This document shows positions 41,280 through 54,000 of a stretch of 64,000 bases of DNA, one piece after another. Made by a program: the position numbers and the translations under genes. The notes under the pieces were generated by a model. It saw nothing but the letters and a program-made list of their open reading frames with translations, did no database searches and was not told where the DNA came from. Every line of letters starts with the position of its first letter. Positions within the stretch are counted from its first letter, which is position 1. Source of the DNA: Tyto alba. Lineage: Eukaryota; Chordata; Aves; Strigiformes; Tytonidae. The stretch lies in assembly GCF_018691265.1 (NCBI RefSeq), contig NW_024881282.1, forward strand, positions 51,901,122 to 51,965,121. Reading direction: 5' to 3'.

Positions 41280-41700
41280 AACAAATCCATTAAAAAAAGC
41301 TAAAATAAATTTAAGGCGGCCTTTGTCTTCAGAAGAACATAGTAATTAACAAATAGGTTCTAATCCACAAATTTTTGGCTTGCTGCTCTCTGGGGCTGTA
41401 AGATGTATTTATATTTAATCTTGCTGGGTTTTGTGCTCTGGAATCTCCCAGTTATGCTGAAAAGGAGACAATGAAGTGTAGTTAAAATCCCTTGATTTCA
41501 GCCTGTGCTCACTTGAATCAGAAAGCTTTTCAGTGATACTGCTCTGGGCGTACATTGACATTGCCAAGAAGATAATGTGGCCAATTACTCACAAGACAGT
41601 TCTGCGTTAAACAGTGAAATTACTCTGGATTTATATGTGAACAGAATGTAGCTCAGTCTAGCCTCTCATTTTTGCGCAGTGTGTTCTCATTACCCTGGAA
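41280..41700. other. Candidate conserved non-coding element downstream of DYRK2
   Basis: A repeat-free, moderately AT-rich block beginning within 1 kb past the presumed DYRK2 poly(A) site, with words such as AGTAATTAACAAA and CCAATTACTCAC. It could be a downstream regulatory element or part of an extended DYRK2 transcript. There is no coding frame. Confidence 0.28.
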
Positions 41701-42234
41701 CTTTACAAAGTCTGACAAGTTCTGAAAAGTCAGTCTGACTCAAAAATCAGTGCAGAAATCTAGGCTTTTTTAAAAGCATTTTTTAGAACATACAATGCAC
41801 CTTTCTCAATCAAATATTTCTTCTAAGATCAGATCTATTGTTATTTTTAAAAAATCTTTTAAAAGCAGCTAAAAAAGAATTTAAAACACTCATGCAGGCA
41901 AAATTCCTGCCAAATATGTTTTCTCTCGAGTATGGGGCAAGTAAAAATACAAAATATATTACCTTCTAAGTCCAGAGAAGAACTTTAGAAACCTCAGTGC
42001 AAACCCAGCCTTTGGGTAATATTCAAGGCTGTCAGGAAAAATAAAGCAGCAGATAAGCCATCCCCCAGCAATGGGTAATTGCTATCAACAGGTATCAGTG
42101 AGCATGCTGGGGCACAAAGGCCCTGCTGGCACTGACTTCGGCAGGCTAGGAGAAGGCCTTTCCACGATTAAGAAATGCCAGCGCTCCGAGGGCTCTCTTT
42201 ACGGCCAGAAAAAACCCCAAACTACAGTGAAATA

Positions 42235-42256
42235 AAGTAGGACATAAAATTTTATT
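42235..42256 (-). terminator. Candidate distal polyadenylation signal of DYRK2
   Basis: AATAAA is read on the minus strand at 42256-42251. The next 30-45 bases include a GT-rich stretch with GTAGTTTGGGG, as expected of a downstream element. No better signal followed by such an element was noticed between here and the stop codon. Confidence 0.55.
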
Positions 42257-43700
42257 CTGAAATGATCTCTGGCCACAACAATAAAATGTAACAAATATTC
42301 ACTAGAACAGTCTTAACTCCTGTCAGCAGCTGTACAATACATACAGTATCATAAAACTGGCCACTAGGATTAAAACCCACTACAACATCTTTAATGTTAA
42401 GTGGCAACAGCAGCATCTCACAGAAAATTATACATACATATATACACAGTCCACATTCAATCATTTTTCACATGTTTTCAGTACACACAGTTGCAGCATA
42501 TTACAGTCACGTGTCTAAGTCGTTGCCCAATAAAAACCCAAGCTACTGCTTAGACGTAATTGTAGCAGTTGAACCGAGTAATTACAATTTGTAGCAGAGA
42601 TGTACAAGCCCCTAGAAACAATAATTCACAAATGTTGTTTTCTTTAAATGCTACCATAGCATTAAACTGGGCAATATTCTAATCTTTGCTGACTGGAAAA
42701 AAGAGTTCTTTTTGTATTTATCACAAATATTATTGATGGAAAAAAAATACTAAAAAATGGAGAGCATTAAATAATGCACACCCTTTCCTAAAGATTCTAA
42801 TATTGCCCGATGCTACTTATGTCTAAAGTGTTTTCAACATTCCCATGAAGTCATTTATAACTCCAAACCACCCACCAAGTTAAAAGTGGCTTAAGTGCCT
42901 TGCACCCAAATTGTAAAAATCCCTGGCCACCTTTATAAGAGCCAGGCACATATAAAAGGAATGCACTTTGGTTCATACCAAATGCCCTGGGATTAAATCA
43001 CACTATAAAACTAAAGAGTTTGAGGTAACTTTTTACAAATACAGTTGATTTCTGTCTAATGTCACCATAACAAAAATTTATTAAAAAAAAACCCAAACTG
43101 ATTTGATGTTAAAGTACAACCAATGAGGAAGGGCCATCTTTAACCCCTTAATTAGACGTACTACAAGAACAGAGTGTCCTCTCCACCCCAGCAGTGTGAT
43201 TGCCTTATTGTTTCTATTAAGGCCTCGATCATCTACAGGATGTTTTAAGACAGGTATAGCATTTAAAAATAGATTTCATCCCTACTTATCCAGTATTCAA
43301 AGGGTTAAAGAGGCCAAGATGCATGCCCTACAACACGGCATTGGTAACAAAAGGCACATTGTTAACACCAAGGGCACAATCCATCCTCTATTGTTAATCT
43401 ACACATCTTGCATCACTCTGTTGTTCCAATACACTTAAGTGGTAATGAACACTCCAGTGGTGCAAGAAACTGAGCCAAGTGAGACTGCAACCAAAGACAA
43501 GACACTGTGCTATTACCAAATCTGAAAATAGCTCAGACATCCCCAGACAATGGTAACATGTGAGACTAAGCACTGTTTCCAAGCCAACTTCTATCAGCCT
43601 AATTATCAGAGCCCTTAGAATAAAATCACATCAAAGCAAGAGGCAACGTCCTTTCCCTCCCTCCCTCCTTTTTTACAGGTATAAATAAGCTACAATAAAA

Positions 43701-43737
43701 AGCAGCTACATCATTTAAAAACCTTGATGTAGCTGCT
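43701..43737 (-). promoter_or_regulatory. 3' UTR hairpin with buried miR-221/222 seed match
   Basis: In mRNA sense, AGCAGCTACATCA (43737-43725) and TGATGTAGCTGCT (43713-43701) are perfect reverse complements, 13 bp, around an 11-nt A/T-rich loop. The 3' arm holds ATGTAGC, the seven-base match to the miR-221/222 seed. The 5' arm contains AGCTACATC, identical to the first nine bases of miR-222 as I remember it. The hairpin is seen directly; any regulatory role is inference. Confidence 0.6.
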
Positions 43738-44420
43738 CCTTTAGCATAGAGGAAGTTGCACTGTATCTGGGTTAAAAAAATAGCTCTGAATACTATATTT
43801 TGGCCTTAAAGTTTCCGGTAGCATTTATGAAGCTGGATCATAAATGCATTATTGGCATTAAGAACTGATTACATGAAAAAGAAAATTTAGTGGTTTTAGC
43901 CCATTAATGACCCATGCACATTATGAATGTTTTTACCTTAAATCACCATGAAAGGCAGGAACATGTATCAATGTTCCCTTTAAAATATATTAAGGGAGGT
44001 GATTCTTCTTCCACCCCTAACATAAGCATCCCTATTTCTTAACTTTTGCAGGAAGAGTTAAGGTAGAAAGGAGTGGCAAAGCCAAGCAGGTGGTAGAGGA
44101 AGTAAAGATTCTCAGTTACTGTACAAAAATACACAGTATTGTATTCCCACAGTCATGAGAGTCAGTTAATTTTATATGAAAATCAATATATCTCTTTTCC
44201 AGACTTAGAATTTACTGACTATAACTTACTGGATATTCATATTCCAAAAGCCACTTTTCCTAGCTGTATTACTCTATTTCATTTTTAACATGATTTCATA
44301 CATGTTTACATATTGCACTTACACATATTGTATAAAGTTGTGAACATTTAACACTAAATAATTTAATTTGACTAGAGGCAGGAAACGATATTAAAAAAAA
44401 AAAAAAAGTTAAGAAAAATG

Positions 44421-44458
44421 GTTGATTGATGCTCTAATTTTTACAGTTATCAATCAAC
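44421..44458 (-). repeat. Second 3' UTR inverted repeat, 10-bp arms
   Basis: GTTGATTGAT at 44421-44430 and ATCAATCAAC at 44449-44458 are perfect reverse complements with an 18-nt A/T-rich loop. Because it lies in the presumed DYRK2 3' UTR it could fold in the RNA. The stem is AU-rich and of modest stability; function is unknown. Confidence 0.55.
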
Positions 44459-44596
44459 AAATACCATCCTCTACTCAGAAATTATTTTTGGAGCTTCTTT
44501 AGGTGTTGACTTTTTGGCAAGAAGTTAAGCGATAGGTTTCCTGAGAATTCTGTCGTTTTGCATTTCTATCCCTCTCCTAGCCTTACATTAAAAATA

Positions 44597-44616
44597 AACC
44601 AACCAACCAACCAACC
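44597..44616 (-). repeat. (GGTT)5 repeat in DYRK2 3' UTR
   Basis: Five AACC units on the plus strand are read as five GGTT units in the mRNA. Spaced GG pairs of this kind can form a two-layer G-quadruplex. It is a simple tetranucleotide microsatellite and may be polymorphic. Confidence 0.8.
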
Positions 44617-46403
44617 AGATTAAGCCGTAAGTGATAAAGTAATGAATTTGAAAGAAAACTTAACCGGAAACTTTCTTGGCCTCTCAGGGGACCATGCTTT
44701 AAGTATTTTTCATAATTTGTACAAGTAACTCAGTAAAATCTGTGCATATAGGTGTTGCTTATAGTAAAGTTATTGAGGTTTAATGCAATCCATTCTAGTA
44801 TGTCTTGTTCTAACATCCATAAACCCTTCTAGATTATGTTCTACTTTTTTTAAAATTCCCTTTTCATATGTTTTATACATCCAATGTAGACCACAGCCAT
44901 TGTACGTGATGAAATATTGATCTTAGATTTCAAACTGTTCCTGTTGAAAACCTGCTACAACGTGTGAATATTTCTAATAGGTCTAGATATTATTCCTCAG
45001 TAAAGACCATCTTTCTTCCATTAATGCAGTTAAAAGTAAAAAAAGAAAACCCAAGCATTAGCACACACACACATGAACAAATCTATGCATATCTCTAACT
45101 GTTCCTTCAAAGTTAATTTTCAGCTACAAATGCCAAAATTAAATCAAATTCCAACCATTTAACTTTCCTTTGATACTTCTCTCTTATTAGAAAGTACCTA
45201 GGATGATGTCTGCCAACTGGAAAGTTTTCCACTGAGGACCTTTCCATCTACAGTTATGCTGTCTAAGATGAAGTACTTTTCTAAAGAAAGCAATATAGTA
45301 ACATAATGTTTGCCCCTACATGCAGATTTGATCTGAAGTGTAAATGTACCAGAGAGGTCACAGTTGCTTGGACAAAAATTGTCAGAAGAAATAAAAGCAA
45401 TCTGCAAAATCCATGTAGCATAACAGTCTGGAAGTTACAGTATAATACCAGCAGAACAAGAACTTCTGCCCATGTGATTTAGGGAGACCAAGCTGCACAT
45501 TAGGAGAGAGAACAGAAGAAAAAAAAAAAAATAAAAGAGAAGCCCCATGTGAATGCTCAATGTTATATACCTGAAATGAAGTCCAGAACATTTTGCTTTA
45601 CCGTCTCATCAGTCACATTCGGATTTAGAGGAACAGACATACTTCCATCTTCATTCTTTCTGAGACTGCCTGTTCCTCTCACTCTGCCACACAGCATGCC
45701 AGGTAAGAGAGTCATTTTAGCCCTGGAAGTTCTTATTTTTTGCATTATATTTAAATGCTCATTTTAAAGAAAAACAAACCCAATACTTTTGAATAGAGAA
45801 AGCATTCCATAGGAGGTGACTCCATCATTAGTGATACCACTACCTTCTCTGGGCTACCATACAGAAAATGACAATGTAACATGCTATGGTTCCACTTCAA
45901 ATTACAGGTTTACAGGTGCTTAACTGTATTTCTTTGAGTATTCTCCCTGGAGTCCAGTCAGGAATAGGCATTAGTGTTTGCAGAATCAAGACCCATACCC
46001 ATAAAATCCAAAAGGTAGAGTTTTACAAATTTAGCCCCAGGTGAAACCTAATATGAACCATGGAAGAGAAAGGTATCTTTGACACCACGCTGCAATGCAT
46101 GACAGTTATGTTGTGACCAGTGGCCTGCCACTGATGTTTATTACTGTGTCACACTAGTTACAGTAAGGCTAATTGTACTGTAGAAGACAAACATTTTCAA
46201 AAATAAGTATAAAAACTTAAAGCATTGTCCCCATGTTTTTATAAAAACAAAATCAACATTTCTTACATTTAAAATGAGTGCTGAAAGATACAAATGAACA
46301 AAGTTATTGAGCAAATAAAAATGTATATCTGAGCTACTTTTTCATACAAATAAGGCTCAGCCACATTGTATCTCTCATATTAACAGCATTGGGTTTTTCA
46401 AAC

Positions 46404-48005
46404 TCAGCTAACGAGTTTTGGCAACACTGTTCTTTGCTGAATATTCCCATTGGCATCTGTCATCTGTGCCAAATTAGTCCTCAGTTTTGAAGCTGAGCTT
46501 GAAGTCGGAGGTAACTTGGAAATCGACGTTATAGCACCAGTGCTCTCTGTAATTCTCTTTGCCGAGGCCTTTTCCCCAGTTGGAGGCTTTGGCAACCGTC
46601 TCCTTAGCCAGGGATGCCGCAAAGCCTGGCTGGGTGTCATCCGGATAGCAGGATCCCATTCTAAACACTGTTTTAAGAAGTCAAGGAACAGGGGATCATC
46701 ACATCCCTTTAATGCATTACCCCATTCTCTGCTCTCTGGTGGGCCACGTAGTTTTCCTCTCCGAGAACGTCCACCATTAAGTATTACAGAGCCATCAGAC
46801 AAGGTTGTGATGCTGCAATAGCGGGGATAACCCTTAGAGCTCACGAAGTTTTTGGCTCGCTTGGATGAATCTAAGAGTTTTGGAGAAGGCATGCCCAATA
46901 GCTCAATCATACAAGCCAGCTGGTCTCCTTCATCTTCACCAGGTAAAAGTGGGTAACCGGTGAGAAGTTCTGCTAGAATACAGCCCAAGCTCCACATATC
47001 GATGGGCATCCCATAACGAGCACCAAGGATGACTTCAGGTGCACGGTAAAAACGTGACTGAATGTAAGTGTAGACACGCTGATGCTCATAACAACTTGAG
47101 CCAAAATCAATCACTTTAATACCACTTCTACCTTGTTGCTTCAACAGAATGTTCTCAGGTTTAAGGTCACAGTGAATGATTCTGTTTTTGTGCAAAGAAT
47201 CCAAGCACTGCAAAATTGAGTGGGCAAACTTACGGACCAAAGGCAGGCTAAAGCCTTGAAACTTGTTTTTCTTTATTAATTCATACAGGTTCATGCTCAG
47301 CAATTCAAATGTCATGCAGATATGGCTGCGGAATGTGAAGTTTTCCAACATATGAATAACATTCATGTTGTTATCCTTATCTTGCTTCCGGAGGTGCTCC
47401 AGGATCTTAATTTCTTCCGCAGCTTGGCGGTGGAAACGTTTTTCATTTCTCACCATTTTCAGTGCCACATGCTGATGCATCTTGTGATCGTAGGCTTTCA
47501 CCACCTGCCCAAAGCTTCCTTTCCCTATAACTTTCAGGACTTCATACCTGTATGCAATATGATCATGGGGTACTTGTATATAAGACCCTTGGTCATCATC
47601 ATACCCGCAGTTATTTGAACCACCAATCACACCTTGCCGCTTCTTTGCATTTGGACCCAAAAAGTATATTTCAGGGTAGCTAAAAATCTCATGATGCTCA
47701 AAAGCTGTTAATTTTTGCATGTATTGCTTCATTGCCTGCTCTGGTGTCATAACAGAGGCTTTCACCTTCCCCGTTCCATCTGTAGATTTTAAAGAGCTGG
47801 AGCTCCCTTGTCGTCTGTGAGCACTCTCTGTCTGTCTGTCCTGAACCACTGGCAATCCAGATTTGCCTAGTGTTGTAAGTCCATTTGGCTGGGTCGTCAG
47901 AACCGTCCTCTTGTTACTATTATCTTCAAACAGCTGCTGAACCTGGATTTGTCCATGGCTACCAACATGGAGGTGTTCATTCATTGTGTGCTTACTGCCC
48001 CCAAC
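46404..48005 (-). CDS. DYRK2: DYRK2 last coding exon; contains short-isoform start at 47984
   Basis: The acceptor at 48006-48007 is TTTTAG. The exon opens with VGGSKHT in the long frame and then the ATG at 47984 that begins the 526-aa short isoform ([12 protein letters not shown]). That ATG has A at -3. In short-form numbering: DYRK-homology region about 77-110, KKR nuclear signal 114-116, kinase domain about 147-460, GKGSFG 154-159, K176, HCDLKPEN 271-278, DFG 293-295, YTY 305-307, HPWLRRRL 457-464, then a Ser-rich tail ending LPKLVS. The human short form is 528 aa; the two-residue difference is a missing His-Ala pair after GSH. There are no stops or frameshifts. One exon encoding the whole kinase domain agrees with the known DYRK2 gene structure. 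Confidence 0.98.
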   Translation of the reverse strand, partial: VGGSKHTMNEHLHVGSHGQIQVQQLFEDNSNKRTVLTTQPNGLTTLGKSGLPVVQDRQTESAHRRQGSSSSLKSTDGTGKVKASVMTPEQAMKQYMQKLTAFEHHEIFSYPEIYFLGPNAKKRQGVIGGSNNCGYDDDQGSYIQVPHDHIAYRYEVLKVIGKGSFGQVVKAYDHKMHQHVALKMVRNEKRFHRQAAEEIKILEHLRKQDKDNNMNVIHMLENFTFRSHICMTFELLSMNLYELIKKNKFQGFSLPLVRKFAHSILQCLDSLHKNRIIHCDLKPENILLKQQGRSGIKVIDFGSSCYEHQRVYTYIQSRFYRAPEVILGARYGMPIDMWSLGCILAELLTGYPLLPGEDEGDQLACMIELLGMPSPKLLDSSKRAKNFVSSKGYPRYCSITTLSDGSVILNGGRSRRGKLRGPPESREWGNALKGCDDPLFLDFLKQCLEWDPAIRMTPSQALRHPWLRRRLPKPPTGEKASAKRITESTGAITSISKLPPTSSSASKLRTNLAQMTDANGNIQQRTVLPKLVS

Positions 48006-51000
48006 CTAAAATTGAAAATAAATACAAATCCAGTTAACAAGAAAGGCATGAACTCTATGCTTCACCATTCATTCTGCAACCTGCCATGCTGCCTAAATCA
48101 CCTCAAAACTAAATACTTTCTTAAAAGTCAATTGTCTACAGATAATCTAAAAAATACAGCACATATACTGTGATACTGCTAGATGTTATTGAATCTTCCA
48201 GATTCTTGTTTCTCAGATGCCACTTTCATGGCACTCTAAAATGTTTGCCACAAGGCAATCACAGGTGTGCTACCATGATAACCTAACAGTTCCTCCAAGG
48301 AATCTTCAAGGCAACAGTCCTGTAACATCAAGAAGTATGCTTGAGGGACATTAGACTTTACAGAACATAGTAGCAGTTTTATTGATGCTGGAGATCAATA
48401 TATAATGCCTGCTAGAACTTACATGGCTAAAGCTCTCCTAGTCACCTGTTCTCAGAAGTCAAGATTTTACCCTGTTCCTAAATTTGCTGTATATCAAAAG
48501 CTCCAGGTACAATTTTAAGCAATAAGGAATGTGCTGTGGCATGCACAAAAAGGAAAAGAACCTGCACATTTCTGAAGTCCAAGAGATGTCATTTATTGCT
48601 TGCAATTAAGACAGTCACTACTCAGCAAAGCATTCAGATCAACAAAGCATAAGCATATCCTTTATCACTGTCCTAAACCAGTCTTATAATAACTTTGAAT
48701 CAAGATGAGATTTGGGGCCTGATACAGACTTGAGTGGAAAGAAAATCTTTGCCTCGAAGGACACAGAAGTAACTTTAAAATAAAGGAATGGAAAAAAGGA
48801 TTAGTTGATTTTAGAAATTACATTTGTTCTTGACAGCTTTCATAAGGGAATAAACAGCAGCATTCAGCAGTTTCAAGTGAAGAAACACCAGAAGTACTGG
48901 GGTGTGAAAACAACTATTACTCAAACCCTGTTATTTTTAAGAAGAAACAAGAAATTCACAAGCATAGATCTGCCACTAAAATAGCTGTCCTTAGAATTCC
49001 TCATCTGCTCTAAAGCAGAGGATAATTAGTTTGTCTTCTGCCTGGTCTTATACAAACGTGGGAAGAATTCCCCTGCTGTCTCTCCAGCTGAATCACCAGT
49101 CTTAGTATTTATGTCGAATTACTAACCAAAAGTTCACCAATACTGGCAGACAGATGATCAAGGCAGGGTTCAGAGCACTTTTAATCTGAACCTTATTTTT
49201 CCTAGGCAGCTAAGGAAAACACATTTCCTGTTCACTTAAGGTTGCTGAAATTAAATCAGAAAATGACAGTTGTGTGCTGTGATATGAGGCAATGAAATCT
49301 GTGCTGCAACCACAGAAGTGCTTCCTAATGAGAAAACCAGGACATGCAACGCAGTCTCTAGCATACTTTGTGCTTCTGTTAAGGTATCAATCTGACATGG
49401 CAGAAGCATGTTTTTGTAAATTCAGTAACTTGTTCCCAAGGAGTAGCCAGCTGGATACCAACTTCACCTTTGAATAATTTGAAATTTGCAGCTCTGAAAC
49501 TCATACAACATAAGACCAAGAGCTCTCAGGGATTGCTTCTGCTGAGTTCACTGCTCTTCTGATTCCATTTTAACTCATGTTGAATAACCAGTCCATTTCT
49601 TTTCATCATTTCAGTTTGACTGTGTATGTTTATTTGCAGAGCAATTTGGGCTCACACTATCAAATTTGATCAATCTCATAGAAAGTGTTACCACACAACT
49701 GCAATTCAGAGCAAAGATGTTTGTAACATTTAAGTACAGTGAAGATACATGGGATATTGACATTAATTCCCTTCCTAGTTCGATGCCTCAAAAGCACCAG
49801 GCATTAAATCATCAAGGGGACTTAACAAGCTTATCATGCCTACAGGGAATTCCTTCAGGTCAAGTTTGAAGCGCACTGCAGCAGCAGTTTCCTGAAGGTT
49901 GCCCTGATCCTCTATATAAACATCAGTTGCTGTGGGGGGAAAAAAAAAAAAAAAAAAAAAAAAATTCACCCCAAGCGCTGCTAAATGACACATCTCAGAA
50001 GAACCAGATCTAGTTAGTAAGATGAGTTGGAGGTTCAGCACACAAAATACTGCAGAACTACGTAAGAAATGCACAGTGAAGCAATAGAGTAACTGCAGAG
50101 ATTACTACAAGTACTCAAGCTAGGAAATTCCCATTACAAACGTTTGTTCTGTGGCACTGGCTGAACAATGAAGCAGAACATATGTGGACAAACCTGGAGC
50201 AGATAATACTAACATACAGACAATGAGGAAGACAAAGTATAGAGAAAGAGAGGAAAAAAGACCTATAAGAACTTCTTAACCCAAATACTCATTGCCACAG
50301 TTCACATTTTTTTTTTTTCTCACTTCAGTCACCTGTTTTCAGAGTTAACTATTTTCTGCCCTTCCTCAGCACTGCTTGTTTTAACGGATGTACTAAAGAA
50401 TTCTTCGAACTTCAGTTATTTGCTTTTTATCAGGGCTTGGAAAAAATCCAAACATTCATCCACTCTCAACAGGAACTAAAGAGCTCTTTTTCCTAAAAGC
50501 ATGTTTGCAAACACATTCTAAAGTGTAAACCATGTAGCTCTGTTTCCTGTACCTTCAGGCAGCCTCATGCTTTCTCTTGCTGCTCACAGATTGGCTTTTT
50601 TTTCCAAGCAGCAGAATGAAATCACCAGCATTATCCCTACTTCACTCCAAACCCAAAGTGACCGGTTTTGCCAGTTTCAGTCAGCTGCTGCTTGGGAATG
50701 CAAATGCAGATGCAGACAGTAGCACTGGTTTTCTTTGTGGAAGAAAAGGCACCGAATTATCACAGGCTCTATTCCAAAAGCTGTGGGAGAGAAGAGAGCT
50801 CACTTTTCCTTCAAAAACTCCAGCAGGAGTTTCAGAGCTATCGGACACATCACAACCACAAAGTCGGTATGAAAAATGGACTTTCCCCATCTGAGGGAAC
50901 TGCCTGCACAAGAATCACCACCTCTTCCTCTATTTCCAACCCAGATGAGGGTTGGATTCTCACCAGCCCTTTGCTCTGCCTATCTACTTCTGGCTACCAA

Positions 51001-54000
51001 GTGTCTGAGATGGCTGTCAAGTCCAGGCTTGCACTGCTTACAAGCTCCACAGGCTTCACTAGTGAAGCTGTAAGTTCCCTGAAGCACAACTAATGGGCTT
51101 GGGAAGCTACAAAAGACGACGGTCGTCTTAGTGCAGTACCAAACTGTTCACGGTACACAGAAGCTCCATCAGCCTTTCATCCGAAACCGTAAGTCTGAGA
51201 GGTTTATAACGTACCTCCCCTTTGCTTCTGCAGATGGGCCTGTAAATCCCAGAACCAACAACCTACACAGTTGACAACCCGCATGGACTTATGCAGCTTA
51301 CTTATTATGTATTTTATTGCCTGTGCTCAGACCCATCTACACCTTCTAAGATTTACGTATTTTTATGGCGCGCACCTTCAAAAACTTATTGATGGACACA
51401 TTTCTCCATAAAACATACTGAAATAACAGGTAAGCCTGAACTCAAAGAAGTAATCTTCCTGAATTTCCTGGCAACATCAATTACAAAACAGCAAATGTTG
51501 AAACGGGGTTATTTTCCTTTCTCAGTAGTTTTTGGTAACTTCAAGATCCCTGTTACAATTTTGCTTTAACTTCGGTTTGCTCAGTTTACAGAAGTTGATG
51601 GATATGCCAAAAACATTCACCTCACCTTTGAAACAGGCACACCGGGCAAAACAACAAAAACCCTCACTTTTCTGGGGGGACGAGGGTGGGGAGTGTTTGT
51701 TGTTTTGTTTTGTTTTCACAAATGGGTTTAGGGACAGAAGTAAAACATTTAACCTGCTATACTTAGTCTACAGACCTCTAACATAGAAGTAGCATAAAAC
51801 TGAGTCCACCCTGCTAGTAAGAAGGCAAACTGACAATTCCTTTGTGGTAACACTCGGTCAATGCAATGGTCTGTTTCAAGACCTTCTACAAGACTATGAA
51901 TATAGGACTCCAACCACAGAGGCATATACCTCATCTCACTTTTATCTTCCAAAAGCATCAAGACGTTATGTAGTTGTAGAATATTGCATCTTTGTAAAAG
52001 TCACTTGGTGTGATATTAGCACCCTATAAAGCTACCCAAGACAGAAACACAATTCAGCTATATATTATCATTTTATTTTGAGCAAAACTGCAGAAAAAAA
52101 TATTTTGCTCTCCATCAGAATCTAAAAAGGTTTCTAAAATTAATCACGATGGCCTGCTGAAATACTGCACAGGAATAAGATGTCTTTATTTGCTATTACT
52201 CTGCAAAGATGAGGACAAGGGAGAAATAGTGTTCCAAAGTAGTAACTTAATTCAAGAATAAATGTTACACTACTTACCCCCTTTTTTACAGCATTTCTGG
52301 ACATGCCAGTTTCAGCCCGACTATGTCTAACATGCTAGAGGCATACAGTATCAGGTGTAGCACGCTTCACTGCCTGTATTTTGTTGACTGCAGCCTGAGC
52401 ATATGTACAAAAGGCCTTTTTTTCCTTGATAAAGGAATTCAACAGCATTCCTCTGTTCAGGACTAAAAATAGTTGCTAATTAGCATGATAACAATAATGT
52501 AGGATTATCATAATGGTTTTATACACCAAAAAAGACTAAGCCCTTCTCCTAAAGAGCTTGTGGCTCAACAAGAGATGTAGAAAAACCACACCATTTGGAT
52601 TTTTTTGCTGCTGCCATACCCCTGGTCCATATAAGCTTATATTTTTAAAAGATAACTTTGACTTTATATAGCAAATATTTTCACAAACAGAACTATGCCT
52701 CAAGAGTGATATCAATTCATCAATTTTTTCCCTCCTGTCAACGACTACACAGGTACGGTGAGTCTGAATACTTCTGGGACACCCTGCGTGTATTATGCAT
52801 GTTGAAACCAAAAAGGACAGTCAACGCACACAAAGTTGAACCCTTCAGGTAAGCTGAAGTGTACACATACAAGAGATGTGCCCAGATGTACTGCAGTCCC
52901 CACAGCACAGTCACCTACTATTGGAGCACAAGTTTCAGAGAGAGTTCCCCCCAGTAAAAGTTAAGATAGCTTCATATTCTCCCTAGACGTAAGTTTTATG
53001 TAGAAGAAGAAACATCCAAAGAAATTTACATATAGCAAAGTCCAGGTCATGACTGTATACTTACTTCCACCCTAACATGACAGCACTTCTGTGGCAATTT
53101 CTTACATGAAAAAACCCAAAGAAAATACCTTCCTATTGTGGTATACCTACTTTAAAGCAGCTGCCTACAGTAAAAATCTGCAGCACATGACCCGCCAGCT
53201 CTTCATGGTAACAGAGTCCAGGAATCTCTGTTCTTTTATAATGTAAATTAATTTTTAAAAATTGTTTAAATTTTATTTTTTTACGATTAAGACTAAACAA
53301 CTGATGCAAAAGTATACAGATAGACATCCACTCCCAGTGGCAAAAGAAAATGGGCTTGCGGTAGGGAAATCTTAGAAAGGGCTTGAAGAGAGAGACACTG
53401 AATCATGCACTGTAAATGGGCTGCTGTTACACAGAAGGAGAAAAAGATTAAGACTGCTTTACTGCAAAAGAAACAGGAAGAGTGCAAAATGCAGGGATAC
53501 GTGCCAAATAAGAAAGAACAGTGATGGAGGTAGGCAGAAGACAGAGACGAGTCTGGGAGAGGGACTCACAGACGGGTGGGGATTTACACGAGCAGAGCAG
53601 CAGGCAAGCAAGATAATCTCTACGGCAGCATGTCAAGTGGATGTAAGAACACTATAACGAAGAGGAGAGTGAGAATGGAAAAAGGTCCCAATCACCAAGG
53701 CAAGAACTTAAGGCTTCAAAAGAGAAAGCAACGACTTTGGAGAGGAAAACAAAGAGGACAAGGAGTTGGAAACCAGTTCATGTTTTCCACCATGAGCCAA
53801 AAAGGTATGGAAGCAGACACAAATGAGCCTAGGATGAAGCCGCATTTTTTTTAAAAATAAACAAACCCCTTCCCTGCTACAATACTCAACAGCCTGCTTA
53901 GCAACAAAGGTTGCTGTGATTGCAGACACTGCAGCCAAAACCTCTGCCCTGTTATATGAAGCCTGTGTAAAACAGCATCTTCCCCCCTTCTATCCATGCT

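Larger units (their letters stand above)
42230..46403 (-). other. DYRK2 3' UTR (about 4.2 kb, probable extent)
   Basis: Sequence after the TGA is AT-rich with no good coding frame, and runs to a canonical AATAAA on the minus strand at 42256-42251 followed by a GT-rich tract, which I take as the distal polyadenylation region. Long 3' UTRs are normal for DYRK2. Internal AATAAA copies (for example near 43,078-43,083) may give shorter forms. Recognisable elements inside are a 13-bp hairpin (43,701-43,737), a 10-bp hairpin (44,421-44,458), a GGTT repeat (44,597-44,616) and a 17-base A/T homopolymer near 44,391. The end is inferred; RNA reads would fix it. Confidence 0.6.

Noticed and set aside
1..42000. 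IFNG or another neighbouring gene expected from human synteny
   Set aside because: In human, IFNG lies downstream of DYRK2 but hundreds of kilobases away. I saw no interferon, IL22, MDM1 or CAND1 coding sequence here.
46450..46821. Plus-strand 123-codon frame
   Set aside because: It is the antisense of the DYRK2 kinase-coding exon.
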